Source of the DNA: JADJEI01 sp035328465
Lineage (GTDB): Bacteria > Bacteroidota > Ignavibacteria > Ignavibacteriales > Ignavibacteriaceae
DNA: 40,176 bases
Reading direction: 5' to 3'
Assembly (NCBI GenBank): GCA_035328465.1
Contig: DAOLIQ010000020.1
Coordinates: 1 to 40,176 of the forward strand
Shown piece by piece: positions 34,433-40,176 of this stretch. The position numbers were made by a program, and so were the translations under genes. Each line of letters starts with the position of its first letter. The stretch's first letter is position 1. A model generated the notes under the pieces. The model did not search any database, had not been told where the DNA came from, and saw nothing but the letters and a program-made list of their open reading frames with translations.

Positions 34433-34634
34433 TTGTTAGTACAATTTCATGTTTCGAGGAGAAAATTTATTGTTTTTTGGAAGCAATTTTAAGCATAAGT
34501 CATTTTTTTGTAACTTTTATTACAAACGTTTTTAAGCTATATTTGCAAACTTTTTATTGGGGATTATTTCCCAGTTAATTATCTGATCTCTTTGTTCATT
34601 AATAATTTTAATTAATAATAGTGAGGAAAAATTA
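34433..34634 (+). promoter_or_regulatory. Intergenic region with rpoD promoter and 20-bp palindrome
   Basis: A -10 element TATATTTG is at 34538-34545; it is identical to that of the rpsL promoter and fits the Bacteroidota TAnnTTTG element. No good -35 hexamer is at 17 bp; TTTT at 34515-34518 may serve as a weak -33. A perfect inverted repeat TTTGTAA-CTTTTA-TTACAAA spans 34507-34526, just upstream of this -10, and may be an operator. A weak inverted repeat AATTGT-TAGT-ACAATT (34431-34446) overlaps the deoB stop but lacks a T tract. This is one of the two largest gene-poor gaps in the window. Confidence 0.55.
34470..34535 (+). CDS. Possible 21-codon small ORF (uncertain)
   Basis: A TTG at 34470 stands 8 nt after AGGAG (34457-34461), the same spacing as in rpsC, and is followed by 20 more sense codons and TAA. 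The product MFFGSNFKHKSFFCNFYYKRF would be aromatic and basic. It ends 2 nt before the -10 element of the rpoD promoter, so it could only be translated from a transcript reading on from deoB. AT-rich DNA makes such short ORFs by chance; only the ribosome binding site argues for it. Confidence 0.18.
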   Translation: MFFGSNFKHKSFFCNFYYKRF

Positions 34635-35489
34635 GTGAGAATCACTAAACAATATACTAACCGCGAGAGCCAATCTCTCGACAAATATTTGCAGGAAATC
34701 GGAAAAGTAAGTTTACTTACTCCGGATCAAGAAATTGATCTTGCAATCAGAATTAAAAAAGGCGAGCAGCAAGCCCTTGAAATATTGACCAAAGCCAACT
34801 TAAGATTCGTTGTGAGTGTTGCAAAACAATACCAGAATCAAGGCCTTTCTCTTGGTGATCTTATAAACGAAGGCAATCTTGGTTTAATCAAAGCTGCAAA
34901 ACGATTCGATGAAACTAGAGGTTTCAAATTTATTTCTTATGCAGTGTGGTGGATAAGGCAGTCTATTCTCCAGGCATTGGCTGAACAATCAAGAATTGTA
35001 AGATTGCCGCTTAACCGCGTTGGAGCGCTTAATAAAATTGGAAAGGCTTACAGTAATCTCGAACAGGAATTTGAAAGAGAGCCAAGCGCAAATGAATTAG
35101 CAACTGAATTGGACATGGATGTTAGTGAAGTTGCCGATACTTTGAAAATTTCCGGGAAACATGTTTCTATGGATGCACCTTTCGCTCAAGGTGAAGACAA
35201 TCGTTTGTTGGACGTTATCCAGAATGATCAGCAGCCAACTCCGGATCACGTGTTGATGACTGAATCTCTTAAAGCTGAAATCGAACGTGCGCTTTCTACT
35301 TTAACCGAAAGAGAAGCAGAAGTTATAAAACTTTATTTTGGATTGAATAAAGAACATTCACTTACTCTTGAAGAAATTGGTGAACGATTTAATTTAACCA
35401 GGGAAAGAGTTCGACAGATAAAAGAAAAAGCCATCAGAAGATTAAGACATGCTTCAAGAAGTAAAAATTTAAAAGCATATTTAGGTTAG
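34635..35489 (+). CDS. rpoD: Primary RNA polymerase sigma factor (RpoD/SigA family)
   Basis: This sigma-70 factor directs RNA polymerase to housekeeping promoters. The GTG start follows GTGAGGAA. At 284 residues it lacks region 1.1 and the large non-conserved insert, as in Bacteroidota and Chlorobi primary sigmas. Region 1.2 begins SLDKYLQEIGKV (residues 14-25). Region 2 (about 50-125) has NLRFVVSVAKQYQ, GDLINEGNLGLIKAAKRFD and YAVWWIRQSI. Region 3 is 126-205. Region 4 (219-284) has the helix-turn-helix TLEEIGERFNLTRERVRQIKE. It starts a likely two-gene unit with the lipoprotein gene 2 nt downstream. Confidence 0.95.
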   Translation: MRITKQYTNRESQSLDKYLQEIGKVSLLTPDQEIDLAIRIKKGEQQALEILTKANLRFVVSVAKQYQNQGLSLGDLINEGNLGLIKAAKRFDETRGFKFISYAVWWIRQSILQALAEQSRIVRLPLNRVGALNKIGKAYSNLEQEFEREPSANELATELDMDVSEVADTLKISGKHVSMDAPFAQGEDNRLLDVIQNDQQPTPDHVLMTESLKAEIERALSTLTEREAEVIKLYFGLNKEHSLTLEEIGERFNLTRERVRQIKEKAIRRLRHASRSKNLKAYLG

Positions 35490-35491
35490 AA

Positions 35492-36208
35492 ATGTCTTTG
35501 CGTTTTTCAACAATTCTCTTTTTCACAGCCGGAATAATAACTTATTTCGGCTGTTCTGCTTCTTCTGGTTCGTTGAGATATAACTCCAGCTCAAATGAAA
35601 CAGTCAACAATACTAACAACTTACGTTTCACCTCAAACGATTCTTTAATCCCGATTTCTGAAAACGATGTACTCACTACCACCCCGTTTGGTGAGCTACA
35701 AGATACTCTTCACTGGGACGATGAGGATGATGATATGCCTGATGATCAGGGGATTGATATTACTGAAGTAATAAAAAATCTTTCAACCCAGAACGTTAAT
35801 TCAAATCCTGTCGAAAATCAAAACAACTTTAAAGAGCAAGTGCTGATGGAGATTATCAAATATCTCGATACGCCTTACAAATACGGAGGCAATTCGATTA
35901 ATGGGATTGATTGCTCTGCATTTACAAAAACTATTTACAATAATGTTTTATCTATTGATTTATTACGTTCAGCACGCGATCAGTACACACAGGGAATTGA
36001 AATTAGTAATCGTGATGAACTGAGGTTCGGCGATCTCGTGTTTTTTGATACACGAAGACGAGTGAAACCCGGACACGTCGGTATTTACATTGGCGACAAT
36101 TTATTTGCCCATTCAAGTTCTAAAAATGGTGTAATTGTTTCATCACTTGACCAAGATTATTATTCACGTAAATTTATGGGGGGGAGAAGAATAGAAAATC
36201 TAGATTAG
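35492..36208 (+). CDS. NlpC/P60 family peptidoglycan hydrolase lipoprotein
   Basis: The 238-residue protein has a lipoprotein signal with lipobox ending YFGC, so C21 is the probable lipid anchor. A disordered region with an acidic patch (75-85) follows. The C-terminal NlpC/P60 cysteine peptidase domain (about 113-235) has the catalytic triad candidates C141 in GIDCSAF, H195 in PGHVGIYIG and H207 in FAHSS. Such enzymes cleave peptide stems of the cell wall (gamma-D-Glu to diamino acid bonds). The ATG is 2 nt after the rpoD stop, suggesting coupling with the sigma gene. Substrate is inferred from the family. Confidence 0.9.
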   Translation: MSLRFSTILFFTAGIITYFGCSASSGSLRYNSSSNETVNNTNNLRFTSNDSLIPISENDVLTTTPFGELQDTLHWDDEDDDMPDDQGIDITEVIKNLSTQNVNSNPVENQNNFKEQVLMEIIKYLDTPYKYGGNSINGIDCSAFTKTIYNNVLSIDLLRSARDQYTQGIEISNRDELRFGDLVFFDTRRRVKPGHVGIYIGDNLFAHSSSKNGVIVSSLDQDYYSRKFMGGRRIENLD

Positions 36209-36384
36209 AACTATCAGCCTTCCGGATTACCAATCAATAAATTTCCATTCAATTTTAAACATCCACATAACGCTACAATAAAAGAAACAGCTTTCTTATA
36301 GAACTAAAACATTAATGAATGAATCAAATATCATTAAAACAAATAACACAAATAGATAACAAAAATGTATTAATTTCTATAGAC
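36209..36384. other. AT-rich spacer between convergent genes
   Basis: This 176-nt gap lies between the ends of the lipoprotein gene and nrdJ. The only stem found is a weak one, AAGAAA/TTTCTT (36282-36287 and 36292-36297), with a 4-nt loop and no clear T tract on either side. No coding potential or promoter is evident. Confidence 0.4.
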
Positions 36385-39300
36385 TCAACTGCAACCTGAA
36401 GTAGCTCCGCAATTCATACACTTGAGGCAAGTACCGTTCCTTACCATTGTCATTCCCTGACATTCAGTGCAAATATCACCGGTATAGCCTTTTTCTTTTG
36501 CTTCCCTTACTCTGGCAGAAAGTTTATTTTGAGTTGGTTCGGTGTTTCTTAAAAACGATTTACTCGAAGAGAGCGTGTAATTTAAGTTCTTGACTTTATC
36601 CTGATCAACTTCCACCAATCTTTCACTGACAATTTCTTCACTTACGAATTCCGGTTCAACGAATTTTTTAACTATGCCAGGTGAAACTTTTGAAGTAACT
36701 TCTTCAGGTGCTACATGTGATAAATCGTTTCTTCCTAAATATGTAACAGCAAGTTCTCTAAATATATAATCAATTACTGAAGTTGCCATTTTTATTTTGT
36801 CATTACCAGTTACTATTCCGCTTGGTTCAAATCTTGTAAATACAAAAGCATCCACAAATTCTTCAAGTGGAACTCCATGCTGCAAACCTAATGAAATTGA
36901 GATAGCAAAACAGTTTAATAAACTCCTGAATGCAGCTCCTTCCCGGTGCATATCAATAAATATCTCACCTATCTGACCGTTGTCATATTCACCCGTTCTG
37001 ATATAAACAGATTGACCATTGATTTTCGCTTTTTGCGTATAGCCTGATCTTCTATCAGGAAGTCTTCTTCTTTTGGCAATGTAACGATGAATAATTTTTT
37101 CAGCCACTTTGATGATATCGTTGTTTTCTTTGTCATCAAGAAATGCTTCAACTTCTTCATCGCTTAATGTATTGAGCGGTTGAGAAAGTTTTGAGCCATC
37201 GCGGTAGAGAGCATTTGCTTTAACGCCGAGTTTCCATGAAAGCATATATGCTTCTTTAATATCTTCTACTGTTGCATTATTTGGAAGATTAATTGTTTTG
37301 GAGATTGCACCCGAAATGAAGGGCTGTGCCGCCGCCATCATTTTGATGTGAGCTTGAGCGCGAATAAACCTTGTCCCTTTTTTCCCACACTTGTTTGCAC
37401 AATCGAAAACAGGATAGTGTTCATGTTTCAAAAATGGTGCGCCTTCGATAGTCATTGTTCCGCAAACGAAATCATTTGCAGATGAAATTTCTTGTTTTGA
37501 AAAACCTAATGAGGCTAAAAGATTAAACTCCATACTGTTTATTTGTTCTTTAGTAAAGTTTAATTTCTTCAAAAGAAATTCCTCACCAAGAGTATATTTA
37601 TTAAAGGCAAATCCAAGCTCAAAAGCTGATGGTAGGGCTTTCTCAATTTTTGAAAGTGCATCTTCAGTAAATCCTTTTGCTTTTAAAGATTCATGATTGA
37701 TATATGGGCAACCAACTAAAGTACTATGCCCGGTTGCATACTTCACAATCTCCGAAATTTGATCTTGATTATATCCAAGTCTTTCCAATGCGGGCGGTAT
37801 GGATTGATTGATAACTTTAAAGTAACCACCCCCTGCAAGTTTTTTAAATTTGACCAGAGCGAAATCCGGTTCAACTCCGGTGGTGTCACAATCCATCACT
37901 AAACCAATGGTTCCGGTTGGGGCAATAACTGTTACCTGAGCATTTCTAAACCCATTTAAAGTGCCAAGATCCAACGCCCTGTCAGAATCTTCACGTGCAG
38001 CTTTTAATAAATCAGAAGGGCAAAATTTTGGATTTATTCCAACAGGATAAATGCTAAGGTCTTCATATTCCTCGTTAGGTACATTGTACGCAGCTCTTCG
38101 ATGATTACGAATAACACGCAGCATTGAGTCACGATTTTTTTCAAATTTAGGAAATGTTCCCAGTTCCTTCGCCATCTCCGCCGAAGTAGCATAAGCTCTC
38201 ATGTGCATAATAGCAGTCAGCGCTCCGCAAGTTGAGAAAGCTTCGTTACTATCGTAGGGGATTCCTTGAAGCATAAGCAGTGTTCCAAGATTTGCGTATC
38301 CTAATCCAAGAGTTCTAAAATCATAACTCAGTTGTGCGATTTCTTTACTCGGAAACTGAGCCATCAATACACTGATTTCAAGCACAATAGTCCAAAGTCT
38401 TGTAGCATGTCGATAGGCTTCGATATCAAACTTTTTGGTTTTCGTGTCATAAAATTTTGCAAGATTCAAAGAGGCTAAATTGCACGCGGTATCATCAAGA
38501 AACATATACTCACTGCAAGGATTAGAAGCCTTGATCTCACCATCTGCAGGACAGGTATGCCATTCATTAATAGTAGTGTGATATTGAATGCCGGGATCGG
38601 CACAAGACCATGCTGAAAATGCAATCTGATCCCAAAGATCTTTTGCCTTCAAAGTTTTACACGGAACGGGTTCGCGTTTTTCTTTTTTTGCTTTTCGCTT
38701 TTCAGTTCTCCAATAAAGATTCCAATCCCCATCACTAACTACTGCGCTCATGTATTCATTGGTAACTCTAATAGAGTTATTAGAGTTCTGTCCTGAAACA
38801 GTTGCATAAGAATCAGAATTCCAATCAGTATCGTAAATAGGAAATTCAATAGACTTGAATCCAAGCTTAGCAAGTTGAATTACTCTTTCAATATAATTAT
38901 TTGGAATTTGAGCGCGTCGTGCTTCAGTCACTGCATGCATTAGTTTTTTATTTGCTGCCTTATTGAAGCGGTCATTTTCAGGATGTTCTTCGTAGCAGGC
39001 TTTCATTATGTTATTTAAATGAAGATTAGCGAGTCTGCTTCCGGAAACGAGTGCGGCAACCTTTTGTTCTTCAACAACTTTCCAATTTATATATTCTTCG
39101 ATATCAGGATGGTCTAAATCCAACGTTACCATTTTAGCTGCGCGTCGTGTCGTTCCACCGGATTTAATTGCACCTGCAGATCTATCTCCAATTTTTAGAA
39201 AAGACATCAAGCCGGATGATTTTCCACCGCCGCTCAATGATTCATTTGATCCCCTTAATTCTGAAAAGTTTGAACCGGTGCCTGAACCGTATTTGAAAAG

Positions 39301-39969
39301 TCTTGCTTCTCTAACCCACAAATCCATTATTCCACCTTCATTCACCAGGTCATCTTTTACAGATTGTATAAAGCAGGCATGCGGCTGCGGGTGGGTGTAG
39401 GCATCTTCAGAAACTGTGAGCTTTCCTGTTTGAAAATCAACATAATAATGACCTTGCGATGGACCCGTAATACCGTATGCCCAGTTTATTCCAGTGTTAA
39501 ACCATTGCGGGCTATTTGGTGCAGCCATTTGATTTGACAGCATAAAGACGTGCTCATCATAAAAAGCCTTTGCATCTTCTTCACTTTCGAAATAACCGCC
39601 TTTCCATCCCCAATATGTCCATGTTCCGGCTAAGCGATGAAAAACTTGTCTTGAATCATTCTCAGAACCGGTACGGTCTTTTTCAGGAAGCTGTTTTAAT
39701 TTTTCTACATCTGCAGTTGAACTTTGCAACCACTCGGGAACACCTTGTTCTTTAACTTTTACTAAAAGGCGAGGCACTCCTGCTTTCCTAAAATATTTCT
39801 GGGCAATAATATCTGTTGCAACCTGCGACAATTGAACAGGTACTATTACATCCTCCATTCTAAAAACGATAGAACCATCTGGGTTCCTAATTTCGGAATT
39901 TCGTTTTTCAAATTGGACAGTTGAAAGCGGATCAACGCCTTTTGTGGTAAAAAATCTTTTTATCTGCAT
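36385..39969 (-). CDS. nrdJ: Adenosylcobalamin-dependent ribonucleotide reductase (class II)
   Basis: This enzyme makes deoxyribonucleotides using a cobalamin-derived radical and works with or without oxygen. The start ATG follows GGGAGACTTGC on the minus strand. In the 1194-residue protein the redox cysteine pair appears as C199 (in HACFIQ) and C496. The NPCSE motif (483-487) gives the radical cysteine C485 and E487. A long C-terminal region ends with a cysteine cluster (C1167, C1170, C1181, C1184, C1187, C1193) that suits a zinc ribbon and reductant exchange. It is the long NrdJ form found in many bacteria. No partner NrdB is near, and the gene stands alone, convergent with the sigma unit. 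Confidence 0.96.
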   Translation of the reverse strand: MQIKRFFTTKGVDPLSTVQFEKRNSEIRNPDGSIVFRMEDVIVPVQLSQVATDIIAQKYFRKAGVPRLLVKVKEQGVPEWLQSSTADVEKLKQLPEKDRTGSENDSRQVFHRLAGTWTYWGWKGGYFESEEDAKAFYDEHVFMLSNQMAAPNSPQWFNTGINWAYGITGPSQGHYYVDFQTGKLTVSEDAYTHPQPHACFIQSVKDDLVNEGGIMDLWVREARLFKYGSGTGSNFSELRGSNESLSGGGKSSGLMSFLKIGDRSAGAIKSGGTTRRAAKMVTLDLDHPDIEEYINWKVVEEQKVAALVSGSRLANLHLNNIMKACYEEHPENDRFNKAANKKLMHAVTEARRAQIPNNYIERVIQLAKLGFKSIEFPIYDTDWNSDSYATVSGQNSNNSIRVTNEYMSAVVSDGDWNLYWRTEKRKAKKEKREPVPCKTLKAKDLWDQIAFSAWSCADPGIQYHTTINEWHTCPADGEIKASNPCSEYMFLDDTACNLASLNLAKFYDTKTKKFDIEAYRHATRLWTIVLEISVLMAQFPSKEIAQLSYDFRTLGLGYANLGTLLMLQGIPYDSNEAFSTCGALTAIMHMRAYATSAEMAKELGTFPKFEKNRDSMLRVIRNHRRAAYNVPNEEYEDLSIYPVGINPKFCPSDLLKAAREDSDRALDLGTLNGFRNAQVTVIAPTGTIGLVMDCDTTGVEPDFALVKFKKLAGGGYFKVINQSIPPALERLGYNQDQISEIVKYATGHSTLVGCPYINHESLKAKGFTEDALSKIEKALPSAFELGFAFNKYTLGEEFLLKKLNFTKEQINSMEFNLLASLGFSKQEISSANDFVCGTMTIEGAPFLKHEHYPVFDCANKCGKKGTRFIRAQAHIKMMAAAQPFISGAISKTINLPNNATVEDIKEAYMLSWKLGVKANALYRDGSKLSQPLNTLSDEEVEAFLDDKENNDIIKVAEKIIHRYIAKRRRLPDRRSGYTQKAKINGQSVYIRTGEYDNGQIGEIFIDMHREGAAFRSLLNCFAISISLGLQHGVPLEEFVDAFVFTRFEPSGIVTGNDKIKMATSVIDYIFRELAVTYLGRNDLSHVAPEEVTSKVSPGIVKKFVEPEFVSEEIVSERLVEVDQDKVKNLNYTLSSSKSFLRNTEPTQNKLSARVREAKEKGYTGDICTECQGMTMVRNGTCLKCMNCGATSGCS

Positions 39970-40176
39970 GCAAGTCTCCCTAAAAAATCCTATGCGTTTG
40001 AATATTGTTTGAATAAAAATTGGTTAATTGAATTGAACAGCGACACTGTATTTTTTTTTTGCATTTTAAACTGTTTGAAATCGTTTAAGAACTAAAAACT
40101 GAATTGAAGCTAATCAAAAAAAAAGTGAGATAAAAATTTTTTTTAAATATTTTTTTATCATTTCTTCATATCAAAA
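39970..40176 (-). promoter_or_regulatory. Upstream region of nrdJ with TTTGAATA direct repeats
   Basis: The 207 nt upstream of nrdJ are very AT-rich. An 8-bp direct repeat TTTGAATA occurs at 39997-40004 and 40008-40015 (11-bp period, one helical turn). Related TTTGAA or ATTGAA words recur at about 40026-40036, 40074 and 40101-40110. A run of ten T lies at 40051-40060. I see no clear -10/-35, no NrdR box pair and no cobalamin riboswitch B12 box. The repeats may bind a regulator; this is tentative. Confidence 0.3.

Noticed and set aside
34431..34446. AATTGT-TAGT-ACAATT as terminator of deoB
   Set aside because: The stem is only 6 bp, almost all A-T, overlaps the stop codon and lacks a following T tract.
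39970..40176. Cobalamin riboswitch in front of the B12-dependent reductase
   Set aside because: No B12-box-like GCCACTG word or multi-helix core could be found on the minus strand, and the region is too AT-rich; the window also ends 207 nt upstream.

Overview
The window is one long, AT-rich block of translation and transcription housekeeping genes from a bacterium, almost all on the + strand. The best guess is the Bacteroidota/Chlorobi (FCB) group, most likely an Ignavibacteria-like lineage. The reasons are: a short primary sigma factor without region 1.1; Bacteroidota-style TATATTTG promoter cores; the 89-residue zinc-free S14; no adk between secY and map; and a class II (B12-dependent) ribonucleotide reductase. 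Unlike typical Bacteroidota proper, many genes have clear Shine-Dalgarno sequences and unusually many TTG starts. This placement is inference; no 16S gene is present.

Layout. 1-304: the 3' part of tRNA-Thr(GGT), rpmG and tRNA-Trp(CCA). 330-11384: secE-nusG-rplK-rplA-rplJ-rplL-rpoB-rpoC, with a hairpin attenuator candidate between rplL and rpoB. 11385-15746: a strong promoter, then rpsL-rpsG-fusA-tuf, closed by a hairpin. 15816-30652: the complete S10, spc and alpha operons fused (rpsJ to rplQ, including secY, map, infA, rpmJ and rpoA), ending in a clear terminator. A tRNA-Gln(TTG) gene sits inside the spc part, between rplR and rpsE. 30716-34432: engB, a promoter, a membrane GAF-GAF-degenerate GGDEF protein and deoB. 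34433-36208: a promoter region with a 20-bp palindrome, the primary sigma factor gene and an NlpC/P60 lipoprotein only 2 nt behind it. 36385-39969 (- strand): the B12-dependent ribonucleotide reductase nrdJ.

The genes supply nearly a full set of ribosomal proteins, the RNA polymerase core plus sigma, two elongation factors, an initiation factor, the secretion channel and ribosome assembly factors. They are thus a growth-rate-coupled unit. I found no CRISPR, mobile element, defence system or obvious new enzyme system. The most unusual items are regulatory or architectural: the tRNA inside the spc operon, the terminator touching the engB start codon, the sigma gene fused transcriptionally to a cell-wall hydrolase lipoprotein, terminal extensions on L5 and L17, the degenerate signalling protein, and a possible 21-codon ORF with a strong ribosome binding site before the sigma gene. 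No gene-free stretch exceeds about 210 bases.
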